Positions 25,193-34,557 of a stretch of DNA of 64,000 nucleotides are shown here, one piece after another. Under the pieces are notes generated by a model, which was not told the origin of the DNA, did no database searches, and saw only the letters and a list, made by a program, of their open reading frames with translations. The stretch is from Parabacteroides sp. (GTDB lineage: Bacteria > Bacteroidota > Bacteroidia > Bacteroidales > Tannerellaceae): positions 51,120 through 115,119 of the forward strand of contig JAGBDR010000003.1 in the NCBI GenBank assembly GCA_017937385.1. Reading direction: 5' to 3'. Both the position numbers and the translations under genes were made by a program. The stretch's first letter is position 1, and each line of letters begins with the position of its first letter.

Positions 25193-25217
25193 AACGTAGT
25201 CCTGCGTGAACTACGTT
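25193..25217 (+). promoter_or_regulatory. Leader hairpin AACGTAGT...ACTACGTT upstream of susC
   Basis: Perfect 8-bp arms around a 9-base loop. A 20-bp stretch of it (25193-25212) occurs in inverted orientation at 23927-23946. It could act as an RNA hairpin or an operator. Confidence 0.6.
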
Positions 25218-25264
25218 AAAAACTTTGACCTCTAAATTATTATTAAACAAAAAACAAATTAAGT

Positions 25265-28200
25265 ATGTTGAAAATCGCAAGACCAGTCAGCTTTTTGCTG
25301 TTGTCTGCTGCATTGTGTTCCGGAGGGACGGTGTATGCGGTTGATGGCACAGCAACTCCTAAAGTTGGTATTTCTCAGCAACAAAAAAGTGTGAAAGGAA
25401 CAGTAAGCGATGAATTCGGACCTGTGGTCGGAGCTTCTGTACTTGTGAAAGGGACGACAAATGGCATGATGACCGACATGGATGGAAATTTCGTGTTGGA
25501 AGGTTTGAAAAATGGCGACATTATTCAGATCTCCTACATCGGTTATTTGACGCAGGAAATCCCTTATACGGGGCAAGCCTCGTTGAATGTGACATTGAAA
25601 GAAGATACGCAAAAATTGGAAGAAGTTGTTGTCGTCGGTTACGGTACGCAGAAGAAGGTCAATATGACCGGCGCTGTGGCTCAAATCGATAGCAAGGCTT
25701 TGGAAAACCGACCGGTACAGAATGTTTCTACCGCATTGCAAGGTACTATGCCGGGTGTTCAGGTGACTTCAGGCGGTGGCCGTCCGGGACAGGATGGAGG
25801 TACGATCCGCGTGCGTGGTGTCGGTACGTTGAACACGGCTGACCCGTATATCTTGGTGGATGGTATCGAAACCGGTACGCTGAACTCGGTCGATCCGAAC
25901 GATATCGAAAGCATTTCCGTTTTGAAAGATGCCGCTTCAGCCGCCATCTACGGTTCGAAGGCTTCCAATGGTGTCATCTTGATTACGACCAAACGGGGTA
26001 AGACCGGCAAGCCGCGTATCTCTTATAACGGATATGTTGGTTTTCAGAATCCGACGATGATGATCGACCGCATGAGTTCATACGACTATGCCCGTATGTT
26101 GAGCCAATCCATGGAGGCAGAAGGTTTGAACCCGCGTTTCTCGGCTGAAGACCTTCAGAAATTCAAAGACGGTTCTTCTCCTTATACACATCCGAACACA
26201 GATTGGTATGACGAGGCTTACCGGACAGGTGTCCAGCACTCGCACAATGTCAACGTGAGCGGTGGTACGGAGAATGTACGTTATATGGGTTCTGTCGGTT
26301 ATTTGGGACAGACCGGTATCCTGCCGAACGCTGAACGTCAGCAGTTCAACGCCCGTACCAACTTGGACATGAAGTTGAACGAACGTTTGAATGTCCGTTT
26401 GAACTTGGCGTATATCAAAAACGATTATACCGACCCGAACTCGTCTTATGCCGGTGGTAGTTCCGACCAGATCATCCGCCAGTTGAACCGTATCGCTCCG
26501 TGGATCGTCAGCCGCTATGAAGACGGTACCTGGGGTACGATCAGTGACGGTAGCCCGATCGCTTGGTTGGATGTAGACCAGACGGTAGACCGTAAGAACC
26601 AGAACTTCTCCGGTACGTTGTCGGCCGACTATAAGATCATCGACGGCTTGGTGGCTACGTTGACCGGTTCGTATGTGAACAACCAGCAGCATTATCGTGC
26701 GTTCCAGAAATTCATCCAATACAACCCGAACAAGAAATCGGATCCGAATAAGTTGAATGAAAACTTCTATGGATGGCACCGGGCTACTTTCGACGCTTTG
26801 TTGAATTATGACAAACAGTTCGGCGAACATGGCCTGAAGGCAATGGCCGGTTGGCATACGGAAAAATATGACTATCGCGAGAATAAAGCTGAGCGTAAGA
26901 ACTTCCCGACCAACGATTTGACGGACATGAATGCCGGTGATGCCGCTACACAGAAGAATGAAGGCTTCACACGTGAACTGGCGATGATCTCTTGGTTCGG
27001 CCGTATCAATTATGATTATGCCGGCAAGTATCTGTTCGAAGCCAATATCCGTGCGGATGCCTCTTCCCGTTTTGCCGATGGTAACCGTTGGGGTTACTTC
27101 CCCTCTTTCTCCGGTGCATGGCGTATGAGCGAAGAAAGCTTCATGGAAAATACGCGGGATTGGTTGAACAACTTGAAGATCCGTGCTTCTTGGGGTCTGT
27201 TGGGTAACCAGAGCGCGTTGGATGATTATTATCCGTGGATGAACACTTACAACTTGGATGCCAAATATCCGTTAGGAGGTTCTTTGCAGGGTGGTTATTA
27301 CCAGAAGAACTACAAGCTGGCTTCTATCTCTTGGGAAAAGGCAAACACTTGGGGGCTTGGTTTCGACGCAACTATTAACAATAAGATCAATGTGACATTC
27401 GATTACTATGACCGCAAGACAACCGGTATCATCATGGATGTTCCTGTCCCTGACGAATTTGGTTTGGGTGCATACAAGGACAACATCGGTAAGATGTCTA
27501 ACCGCGGTGTGGAAGTGATCTTGAGCTACAACAACAAGTGGGGCGACTGGTCATTCGGCGCAAACGGCAACTTTGCTTACAACAAGAACATTTTGCAGGA
27601 TTTAGGTTTGAGCGCAGAAGAAATGGCAAAGGCTAATCCTCAGATGACAGACCCGAAAAATGGTAACATGATCCGTCGTATCGGCAATGCTTTGAATACA
27701 TACTATGTATATGAAGCTGACGGCTTCTTCGAATCCGACCAGGCTGCACAGGATTACATGGCGAAGTATAAAGGTCAGGCCGGTTATCCGTTCGGTCAGG
27801 ATTTCAAAGCCGGTGATATTCGCTATAAGGATACCAATGGTGACGGTAAGATCGATGCTAATGACCGCGTATTGGCCGGTTCCAGAGATCCGAAGTTTAC
27901 TTTCGGTTTGAACTTGAATGCCGGTTGGAAGAACTTCGACTTGTCCATGACCTTCACAGGCGCTGCCGGTGTTAGTCGTATGATCAACAAGGAGGTAACC
28001 GGTTATTTCGCAGGAGATGACTCTCACCCCGCTACTGTTTGGTTGGATGCTTGGAGATCGGACAACATGGATGCGAAGATGCCACGTGCTGCATACGACG
28101 AAACATCCAATAACTACACGGCGTCTACATTCTGGGTACAGAATTCCAGCTACCTGCGTATGAAGAACTTGCAGTTCGGTTATACACTTCCGAAGAACGT

Positions 28201-28366
28201 GTTGAAAGTAATCGGTGCTGAAAACATTCGTTTCTACTACTCTGTAGAAAACTTGTTCACGATCCATAATATGTTGGTTAATGTCGATCCTGAAATTGGT
28301 GACGAACGTGCTTCCAGTTTCCCGTTGACACAGACTCATGCATTTGGTGTGAATGTGACATTCTAA
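25265..28366 (+). CDS. SusC/RagA-type TonB-dependent outer-membrane transporter
   Basis: Outer-membrane channel that imports glycan fragments with its SusD-like lid. 1033 residues: signal peptide (cut near VYAVDG), a carboxypeptidase-regulatory-like beta domain (VKGTVSDEFGPVVGASVLVKGT, shown by its ends VKGTVSD and VLVKGT), a TonB-box region EEVVVVGYG, a plug domain with VRGVGTLN and PYILVDGIE, and a 22-strand barrel ending HAFGVNVTF. No STN domain is present, so coupling to an anti-sigma factor is unlikely. Codon choice is strongly biased, as in nifJ, suggesting high expression. susD follows after 43 bp. Confidence 0.96.
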   Translation: MLKIARPVSFLLLSAALCSGGTVYAVDGTATPKVGISQQQKSVKGTVSDEFGPVVGASVLVKGTTNGMMTDMDGNFVLEGLKNGDIIQISYIGYLTQEIPYTGQASLNVTLKEDTQKLEEVVVVGYGTQKKVNMTGAVAQIDSKALENRPVQNVSTALQGTMPGVQVTSGGGRPGQDGGTIRVRGVGTLNTADPYILVDGIETGTLNSVDPNDIESISVLKDAASAAIYGSKASNGVILITTKRGKTGKPRISYNGYVGFQNPTMMIDRMSSYDYARMLSQSMEAEGLNPRFSAEDLQKFKDGSSPYTHPNTDWYDEAYRTGVQHSHNVNVSGGTENVRYMGSVGYLGQTGILPNAERQQFNARTNLDMKLNERLNVRLNLAYIKNDYTDPNSSYAGGSSDQIIRQLNRIAPWIVSRYEDGTWGTISDGSPIAWLDVDQTVDRKNQNFSGTLSADYKIIDGLVATLTGSYVNNQQHYRAFQKFIQYNPNKKSDPNKLNENFYGWHRATFDALLNYDKQFGEHGLKAMAGWHTEKYDYRENKAERKNFPTNDLTDMNAGDAATQKNEGFTRELAMISWFGRINYDYAGKYLFEANIRADASSRFADGNRWGYFPSFSGAWRMSEESFMENTRDWLNNLKIRASWGLLGNQSALDDYYPWMNTYNLDAKYPLGGSLQGGYYQKNYKLASISWEKANTWGLGFDATINNKINVTFDYYDRKTTGIIMDVPVPDEFGLGAYKDNIGKMSNRGVEVILSYNNKWGDWSFGANGNFAYNKNILQDLGLSAEEMAKANPQMTDPKNGNMIRRIGNALNTYYVYEADGFFESDQAAQDYMAKYKGQAGYPFGQDFKAGDIRYKDTNGDGKIDANDRVLAGSRDPKFTFGLNLNAGWKNFDLSMTFTGAAGVSRMINKEVTGYFAGDDSHPATVWLDAWRSDNMDAKMPRAAYDETSNNYTASTFWVQNSSYLRMKNLQFGYTLPKNVLKVIGAENIRFYYSVENLFTIHNMLVNVDPEIGDERASSFPLTQTHAFGVNVTF

Positions 28367-28409
28367 TTAATTTAATGTATAAAATTAAGATTTAAAAGAA
28401 GAGATAAAT

Positions 28410-30014
28410 ATGAAACGATTATTAGTATATATGTTGTCCGGTATGGCATTGGTCGGTACTTCTTGTTCCGATTTCTTGGACACAGCTCCGGTAGATGCCT
28501 TGTCTCCGGCAACAACCTGGAAAACAGAAGGTGATGCCGAGAAATTCATGGTCGGATGTTATGATGGCTGGGCAGATGAAACCGGTATTCTTTATTGGGA
28601 TTGCGGTTCTGACTTCGGGTTCAATTTCCACCCGCATGAAGGTTGGCGTACGATCGGTGCCGGTACAATGTCTTCCAACAGTTCTTGTGCCAACTATTAT
28701 TCTTTCAGCTTGATCCGCCGTTGCAACGATTTCTTGACAAATATCGAAGGCGTAGCGTTTGCTGATCAGAAGAAGAAAGATGACATGAAGGGGCAGGTAA
28801 TGACAATCCGTGCTTACCAGTATTTCTTGATGAACTGGGTATACGGCGGTGTGCCTATCATCGATTCTTACGAAACGGCAGAAGAGGCTCGTGTTCCGCG
28901 TAATACGGAAGAAGAGGTAAAGAACTATATCTATAAGGAACTGGACGCAGCCATCCCGATGTTGAACGATGCCCCGAAGGCTTCCGGTTATATTGCAAAG
29001 GGTACGGCTTTGGCATTGAAGATGCGTGCAGCCATGTTCTATTCCGATTTCCAGCTTGCCAAGGAGGCTGCCAAGGCGATCATGGATTTGGGACAGTATG
29101 AATTGGATCCGAGTTTTGCTAATCTTTTTACAGTGTCCGGACAGGGTTCCAAGGAAATCATTGCAGCGGTTCAGCACGATGAAAATCTCTATTCAAACTG
29201 GATGATTGCTTCCATGTATAATAACGGTGATGGCGGTTGGTCTTCTATGGTTCCGACCCAGAATTTGATCGATGCCTACGAAATGAGCAACGGTTTGACC
29301 AAGGAAGAGGCCGGTAGCGGCTACGACCCGACTCATCCGTTCGCCAACCGTGACCCGCGTATGGCAATGACGGTTCTCTATCCGGGTATGGATTGGAACG
29401 GCAGAATCCTGAATACGTTGGATAAAGAAGTGGACGGTAAGGCTAATCCGGATAACAACGGTGTAAACAACTGTTCCAAGACTCGTCTGACTTGGGCGAA
29501 GTATTTGGCTCCGATGGATCAGTACAATGATGTATGGTCTAATAACAGTCAGCCGATTATTTTCCGTTATGCAGAAGTTCTGTTGAGCTATGCAGAAGCT
29601 GAAAACGAATTGAACGGTCCGTCGGCTGAAGTATATGGCATGTTGAATCAGGTTCGTAATCGTGTCGGTATGCCGAACGTGGATCAGGCCAAGTATGGTT
29701 CAAAGGACAAACTGCGCGAATTGATCCGGCGCGAACGCTCTGTCGAATTGGCAGGTGAAGGTCTCCGCCGTATGGACATCATCCGTTGGAAAGATGCCAG
29801 CGGTAAGATGGTGGCTGAAACAGTCATGAACGGAGAGTTGAGAGCCATCTTGGGTAAGATGGATTTAACGGAACCGGATCCGACTAAGCGTGCAATCGTA
29901 ACAGATAGCGAATTGATTGAAACTCGTCAGTTCCAACCTTACCACCGCTATTTGCCGTTCAAACAAAGTTCGCTCGATAAGAACCCGAACTTGAAGCAGA
30001 ACGAAGGCTATTAA
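28410..30014 (+). CDS. SusD/RagB-type surface glycan-binding lipoprotein
   Basis: Surface lid of the SusC channel. 534 residues with a lipoprotein signal ending near GTSC (Cys19) and the SusD start C-S-DFLDTAP. The SusD-like superfamily TPR helices lie in the first half (MTIRAYQYFLMNWVYGGVPI), and the C-terminal half carries RYAEVLLSYAEAENEL and LRELIRRERSVELAGEG. These fix the family but not the ligand. The upstream SusC and the downstream GH2 enzyme suggest a beta-galactoside- or related hexoside-containing glycan. Confidence 0.96.
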   Translation: MKRLLVYMLSGMALVGTSCSDFLDTAPVDALSPATTWKTEGDAEKFMVGCYDGWADETGILYWDCGSDFGFNFHPHEGWRTIGAGTMSSNSSCANYYSFSLIRRCNDFLTNIEGVAFADQKKKDDMKGQVMTIRAYQYFLMNWVYGGVPIIDSYETAEEARVPRNTEEEVKNYIYKELDAAIPMLNDAPKASGYIAKGTALALKMRAAMFYSDFQLAKEAAKAIMDLGQYELDPSFANLFTVSGQGSKEIIAAVQHDENLYSNWMIASMYNNGDGGWSSMVPTQNLIDAYEMSNGLTKEEAGSGYDPTHPFANRDPRMAMTVLYPGMDWNGRILNTLDKEVDGKANPDNNGVNNCSKTRLTWAKYLAPMDQYNDVWSNNSQPIIFRYAEVLLSYAEAENELNGPSAEVYGMLNQVRNRVGMPNVDQAKYGSKDKLRELIRRERSVELAGEGLRRMDIIRWKDASGKMVAETVMNGELRAILGKMDLTEPDPTKRAIVTDSELIETRQFQPYHRYLPFKQSSLDKNPNLKQNEGY

Positions 30015-30041
30015 TAGGTATTAGCATATTATAATTCTTTA

Positions 30042-30079
30042 GAAAGGGGTATGTTGTTTATATGCAATATATCCCTTTC
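30042..30079 (+). terminator. Hairpin between susD and the GH2 gene
   Basis: GAAAGGGGTA (30042-30051) pairs with TATCCCTTTC (30070-30079) with one G-T pair. It could lower read-through from the susCD transcript into the GH2 gene. Confidence 0.55.
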
Positions 30080-30107
30080 CTTTGTATGGTAAAAACAGGA
30101 AAGTAAT

Positions 30108-33029
30108 ATGAAGAAGCATTATCGAATTTTCTCGTTTATTTCGTTCTTTATTTGTGTCATGTTGGGATCTGGTTGTCATGCGCCGGCTTCTTCTTCCGGT
30201 CGGGAAGTCCTGGAGATGAATACCGACTGGGCTTTTTACCGGGGAGAGGTAGCGGAGGGGAGCCGGACGGATCTGGACGATTCCGGATGGATACCGGTCG
30301 TCTTGCCTCACATCATGCAATTGGAAACGAAGCATTGCGGAGGAAACTCCATTTATGACGGAATCGGCTGGTATCGCCGCTATTTCAAGTTGCCCGCCCG
30401 GTATAAAGACAAACGGATCGTCGTCTCGTTTGAGGGCGTGATGACGAATTGCGAGGTCTTTCTGAACGGCCGGAAGATCACGGACCATCACGGCGGTTAT
30501 ATGGGGTTTGTCGCAGACCTTACAGACCGGATCGACTGGAGCGGGAATAATGTGCTGGCCGTCCGCGTGTCTGCCGAACCGGATCCCTTGACCCCTCCGG
30601 GAAAACCGCAGGACAAAATGGACTTCTATTATTATAGCGGCATTTACCGGGATGTCCGGATGGTGATTACAGACAAAGTCTATATCACCGACCCGTTGCA
30701 GGAAGATATCGTGGCCGGTGGAGGCCAGTTCGTGACCTTCCCCGAAGTAACGAAGGAGCAGGCCCGGACGCATGTGGCCACCCACGTCCGGAATTTGACC
30801 GGCAAAGAGGAGGCGCTGTCCGTCTTCTCCCAACTGATCGATTCGGCCGGCTGTGTCGTGGCTGAGGCAGAGACACCGATCGTCTTGCAGCCGCAATCGG
30901 ACAAGACGGTGGAGCAGGACCTGCTGGTCGACCGCCCGGCCTTGTGGCATCCCTATACGCCCCATCTCTACACCTTGCGCACCCGGTTGTCGGCGGAAGG
31001 CAAAGTGCTCGACGAAACGGTCCGTCCGATCGGAATCCGTACAATCCGCTATACTGCCGAGGAGGGATTCTTCATCAACGGGGAGAAGCTCTATATGCGC
31101 GGCGCCAACCGCCATCAGGCGTTTGCCAACGTCGGCGATGCGGCTTCCAACTCGATGCAGGTACGGGATGTGATCGACCTGAAACGGGGTGGATATAACG
31201 CGGTCCGCGCCGCCCACTATCCGAGCGATCCGGCCTTCTTAGAGGCGTGCGACCGGTATGGACTGTTGGTCGTGGAGTGCATTCCCGGATGGCAGTTCTA
31301 TAATCCGGATTCCACTTTTATCAAGCGGCTCTATGAGGTCGGGCGTCAGATGATCCGGCGCGACCGCAACCATCCTTCGGTCGTCCTTTGGGAAACGGCG
31401 TTGAACGAATCCCGCTATCCGGCTTCTTTGGCCCAAGAGATTTTTGAACTTTCCCATGCCGAATATCCGGGCGATCAGATGTACACCGCCGGCGATTACT
31501 TCGGCCATGCGGAGATGGAACCCTATTATGATGTCTTTTACAAGCAGGTTTCCAAATTCCCGAAAGACGGGGATGTGATGAGCAATTATCCGGAAGACTT
31601 CATCGCGATCAAGCCCTTGTTTACCCGCGAGTGGGGCGATGGCGTGGGCGAAAAGCCGCGTGTCAGCCTGAAAGAGAGCGAGGAGGAGCAGATGCGCCAA
31701 TGCCGGAGCCGCATCGAACAGTTGAACGGCAAAGGCTATTTCGACTGGTGTATGCTGGACGCCAATCCGAACATGGGCGGCCATTTCGTCTGGAGCTACA
31801 ACGACTATGCCCGCGGAAGCCAGGACGAAACGATGTATAGCGGGGTTGTCGATATCAACCGCTATCCGAAATTCAGCTATTTCATGTTGCAGAGTATGCG
31901 CGACAAGTCGATTTCGCAGCCGGGCCTGTATGAAGGGCCGATGGTCTTCATCGCCTCCTACAATGCTTCGGCAGATTTTGCCTCGTCGACGACGGATATA
32001 ACGGTTTTCTCCAATTGCGACGAAGTCCGTCTTTATCGCAATGAAAAGCTAATCGGAACCCAGACACGCGAAGAGCGAACCCCGCTCTACCGCCCGATTG
32101 TCGAGAAGGGGGGAAGCCCGGTCTTTGTCTTCGATGCCGGCCGCTATGAAGCCGGGACCTTGAAGGCGGAAGCGCTGGTCGGCGGAAAGGTCGTGGCGAC
32201 CCATAGCGTGCGCACGCCAGAAAAGGCCGACCGCATCATCGTGGAAATCAAAACGGATGGCATCGTCCCGGTTGCCGACGGTTCGGATATGATCCCCGTC
32301 TATTTTAAGGTGTGCGACAAGAACGGCTCTTTGGTCAGCGATTCCGGGCAGGAAATCCGCATCCAGGTCTCCGGCGAAGGGACACTGGTCGGCGATACGA
32401 TCAGCCGGATCGGTATCAATCCGCAGAAGGTGGAAGGAGGCGTCGGCTTCGCATTCGTCCGCACGACGAAGAAGGCGGGCAAGATTACAGTCCGGGCGAT
32501 GGCCGAAGGCTTGTCTTCCGGTGAGGCGGAGATCAGCACAGCCCCGTTTGAAGGCCTGTATTTGCCCGACGGGAAACATGCCCCGTTTGCCGGGAAGGAG
32601 GAAGACCATGTCGTGGTGAAACCCTCTTCCTGGCAGAAGCGTATCCTGGAGCGGCCCCGCCTGAAGATCGCGTCGGTCCGGGTCGGAAGCAGCCAGGAGG
32701 GTTATCCCGCCGCTAACATCATCGACAATGACGACCATACCTGGTGGATTGCCGGAGAAGACCGCCTGCCGCAGGTCATCACCTTGGCGCTGGACCGTCC
32801 GACCTACGTGGCCGCCAGCCGCATCCTTTTCCAGAAAGACAGCTCTTCCTATACCCACAAGGTCGAGACTTCGGCGGATGGCGAACGGTGGGAGCTCCTC
32901 TATGAACGCGAATGCACAGGGTGGGAGTTCAAACCGATGACGGTCGACCGGGAAGTGAAATATCTCCGCCTGACCATCGAAAAGGTCTCCGAAGGGCGTG
33001 CCGGACTGGGAGAAATCTCGCTCTATTGA
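30108..33029 (+). CDS. Glycoside hydrolase family 2 lipoprotein (beta-galactosidase-like) with discoidin-like C-terminus
   Basis: Exported retaining glycosidase, 973 residues. A lipobox (LGSGC, Cys23) is followed by the GH2 jelly-roll (about 40-190, with GIGWYRRYF), an Ig-like domain (about 200-300), and a TIM barrel starting at FFINGEKLYMRGANRHQ. The acid/base is Glu434 (LNES) and the likely nucleophile Glu508 (TREWGDG). Further Ig-like domains follow, and residues about 850-973 resemble an F5/8 type C (discoidin) carbohydrate-binding module. GH2 covers beta-galactosidase, beta-mannosidase and beta-glucuronidase; beta-galactosidase fits best but is not proven. It ends the SusCD locus. Confidence 0.9.
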   Translation: MKKHYRIFSFISFFICVMLGSGCHAPASSSGREVLEMNTDWAFYRGEVAEGSRTDLDDSGWIPVVLPHIMQLETKHCGGNSIYDGIGWYRRYFKLPARYKDKRIVVSFEGVMTNCEVFLNGRKITDHHGGYMGFVADLTDRIDWSGNNVLAVRVSAEPDPLTPPGKPQDKMDFYYYSGIYRDVRMVITDKVYITDPLQEDIVAGGGQFVTFPEVTKEQARTHVATHVRNLTGKEEALSVFSQLIDSAGCVVAEAETPIVLQPQSDKTVEQDLLVDRPALWHPYTPHLYTLRTRLSAEGKVLDETVRPIGIRTIRYTAEEGFFINGEKLYMRGANRHQAFANVGDAASNSMQVRDVIDLKRGGYNAVRAAHYPSDPAFLEACDRYGLLVVECIPGWQFYNPDSTFIKRLYEVGRQMIRRDRNHPSVVLWETALNESRYPASLAQEIFELSHAEYPGDQMYTAGDYFGHAEMEPYYDVFYKQVSKFPKDGDVMSNYPEDFIAIKPLFTREWGDGVGEKPRVSLKESEEEQMRQCRSRIEQLNGKGYFDWCMLDANPNMGGHFVWSYNDYARGSQDETMYSGVVDINRYPKFSYFMLQSMRDKSISQPGLYEGPMVFIASYNASADFASSTTDITVFSNCDEVRLYRNEKLIGTQTREERTPLYRPIVEKGGSPVFVFDAGRYEAGTLKAEALVGGKVVATHSVRTPEKADRIIVEIKTDGIVPVADGSDMIPVYFKVCDKNGSLVSDSGQEIRIQVSGEGTLVGDTISRIGINPQKVEGGVGFAFVRTTKKAGKITVRAMAEGLSSGEAEISTAPFEGLYLPDGKHAPFAGKEEDHVVVKPSSWQKRILERPRLKIASVRVGSSQEGYPAANIIDNDDHTWWIAGEDRLPQVITLALDRPTYVAASRILFQKDSSSYTHKVETSADGERWELLYERECTGWEFKPMTVDREVKYLRLTIEKVSEGRAGLGEISLY

Positions 33030-33072
33030 AGCTCCTGCCGTTGTTCCCACTGGTCCATTCGTCTAAGCTTAC

Positions 33073-33133
33073 TTGTTAATCATACCGAATAAACCGGGTG
33101 AAATTAGGTGTGTTTATTCGGTATGATTAACAA
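33073..33133. repeat. Perfect 22-bp inverted repeat after the GH2 gene
   Basis: Arms 33073-33094 and 33112-33133 are exact reverse complements around a 17-base loop. Each arm is followed by an AACCGGGT-like direct repeat (33092-33099 and 33134-33141). There is no T-run, so it is not a standard terminator. Confidence 0.9.
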
Positions 33134-33154
33134 AACCGGGTAAATAGGCAAAAG

Positions 33155-33252
33155 ATTCGTCCAGACTCGAAAAAATGAATAAAAACAGTAAAAGATTCGT
33201 CTGTACTCGAAAATTTTGTATTTTTGTGGAAAACTTTCGAGTATGGACGAAT
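33155..33252. promoter_or_regulatory. Three 17-bp boxes at the ATPase gene start
   Basis: ATTCGTCCAGACTCGAA (33155-33171) and ATTCGTCTGTACTCGAA (33195-33211) are direct copies. TTCGAGTATGGACGAAT (33236-33252) is an inverted copy that contains the start codon. Spacings are 40 and 41 bp, and the -7 element lies between boxes 2 and 3. Confidence 0.75.
33219..33226 (+). promoter_or_regulatory. Promoter -7 element for the first DUF4143-type ATPase
   Basis: TATTTTTG, 16 bp before the ATG at 33243; it rules out the earlier in-frame ATG at 33216. Confidence 0.65.
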
Positions 33253-34514
33253 ATTTTGAATTGCTGAAAACGTATAATCTTTGGGGTGGAAATACGCCGC
33301 AGATGGGATTTATCAGGCATCAGTACACGGATAAGATGTTGGCCTATATCGGCAATCGGCTTATCAAGGTGTTGAGCGGCCAGCGGCGGGTAGGCAAAAG
33401 TTATCTATTACGCCAGTTGGCCTCTGCAATCGTAAATGGCGGAGTAGACAAGAAAAATACCTTTTTTGTCAATCGGGAATTGACCGATTTTGACTTCCTT
33501 AAGACCTATAAGGATCTGGAAGCTCTTTTCAAATTGTATAAGGAAAGGGTCAAACCGGAAGGTAAAATCTATTTGTTCATCGATGAAATTCAAAATATAG
33601 AGGGATGGGAACATTTCGTCAATTCCTATTCGCAGGATTTTATAAATGAATATGAATTGTTTATAAGCGGTTCCAATTCGAATCTGTTATCCGGTGAGTT
33701 GGCCACTTTGTTGTCGGGGCGGTATGTCAATTTTGAAATCTTCCCGTTTTCGTATGCGGAATATGCCGAGTTGACAGGAAAAGAACTTGGTAGAACGAGC
33801 TATATCGACTATATGGAGAGCGGGGGATTGCCAGAACTGTTTCATTTGCCCTTGCCGGAAATACGCCGCAACTACATAGCGGCATTAAAAGATACGGTGT
33901 TGTTGCGCGATATCATACAACGCCATGCCATCAAGGAAGCACGCCTTTTGGAGGACATATTCGTGTATATCGTGAATAATGCGTCGAACCTGTTCTCGAT
34001 CAGTAATGTGGTGAATTATTTTAAAAGCCGGGGGCGGAAGACCAGTTATGATACCGTTGCTGCCTACATCCGCTTTATCGAGCAGACCTATCTGATCCAT
34101 CGGGCGGAACGCTATAATATCAAGGGAAAGGAAATCATAGCCGGCAATAGCAAGTATTATGTCAATGATCTCTCTTTCAATAATTACCTGTATCGGGGAT
34201 TTGCTTATGGAGCCGGCTACAAGTTGGAGAATCTGGTCTATTTGGAATTATTGCGGGCGGGATATGATGTCTATGTCGGGAGCATAAAGGAGAAGGAGGT
34301 CGATTTTGTAGCGATCCGGGGCGACCGGACGATCTATCTGCAAAGTACTTATTTGTTGGTAGACCCTCATACGATCGAACGGGAATATTCCGCATTGGAA
34401 GCGATTGAAGACAATTATGAAAAGATCGTCGTTTCGCTTGACGACGTGGCGCTTCCCTCGAAAGAGGGCATCCGGCATGTGCAAGCCTGGGATTTGACGG
34501 CTGCCATCCAATAA
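33243..34514 (+). CDS. AAA_14/DUF4143 ATPase
   Basis: ATPase of the large bacterial AAA_14 plus DUF4143 family; function unknown. 423 residues from MDEYFELLKT; an ATG 27 bases upstream overlaps the promoter. Walker A is GQRRVGKS (46-53) and Walker B LFIDEIQNIEGW (Asp114, Glu115), followed by FISGSNSNLL (sensor). The C-terminal half has DTVLLRDIIQRHAIKE, the winged-helix-like part, and an ending that resembles a PD-(D/E)XK nuclease fold: GYDVYVGSIKEKEVDFVA (E and D-F). It is a single gene surrounded by unusual repeats, and the ABC-F gene follows after 43 bp with its own promoter. Confidence 0.88.
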   Translation: MDEYFELLKTYNLWGGNTPQMGFIRHQYTDKMLAYIGNRLIKVLSGQRRVGKSYLLRQLASAIVNGGVDKKNTFFVNRELTDFDFLKTYKDLEALFKLYKERVKPEGKIYLFIDEIQNIEGWEHFVNSYSQDFINEYELFISGSNSNLLSGELATLLSGRYVNFEIFPFSYAEYAELTGKELGRTSYIDYMESGGLPELFHLPLPEIRRNYIAALKDTVLLRDIIQRHAIKEARLLEDIFVYIVNNASNLFSISNVVNYFKSRGRKTSYDTVAAYIRFIEQTYLIHRAERYNIKGKEIIAGNSKYYVNDLSFNNYLYRGFAYGAGYKLENLVYLELLRAGYDVYVGSIKEKEVDFVAIRGDRTIYLQSTYLLVDPHTIEREYSALEAIEDNYEKIVVSLDDVALPSKEGIRHVQAWDLTAAIQ

Positions 34515-34524
34515 AAAAATTGTA

Positions 34525-34532
34525 TACCTTTG
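34525..34532 (+). promoter_or_regulatory. Promoter -7 element for the first ABC-F gene
   Basis: TACCTTTG, 25 bp before the ATG at 34558. Confidence 0.65.
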
Positions 34533-34557
34533 TAGCCCTAAAAGAATAGCAAATAAT

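Larger units (their letters stand above)
23679..25264. other. 1.6-kb gene-free region rich in palindromes
   Basis: No frame here has the look of a real gene; the longest (24765-25043) is AT-rich and has no recognisable motif. In order it holds: the lon terminator; ATGCCCAT/ATGGGCAT palindromes; two nearly identical 21-base segments around 23830-23880 with TTGAACATTTTTGTTC; one arm of a 20-bp inverted repeat (23927-23946); a REP-like palindrome (24043-24069); a compound palindrome (24249-24335); another ATGGGCAT hairpin (24704-24735); and the susC promoter. Confidence 0.7.
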
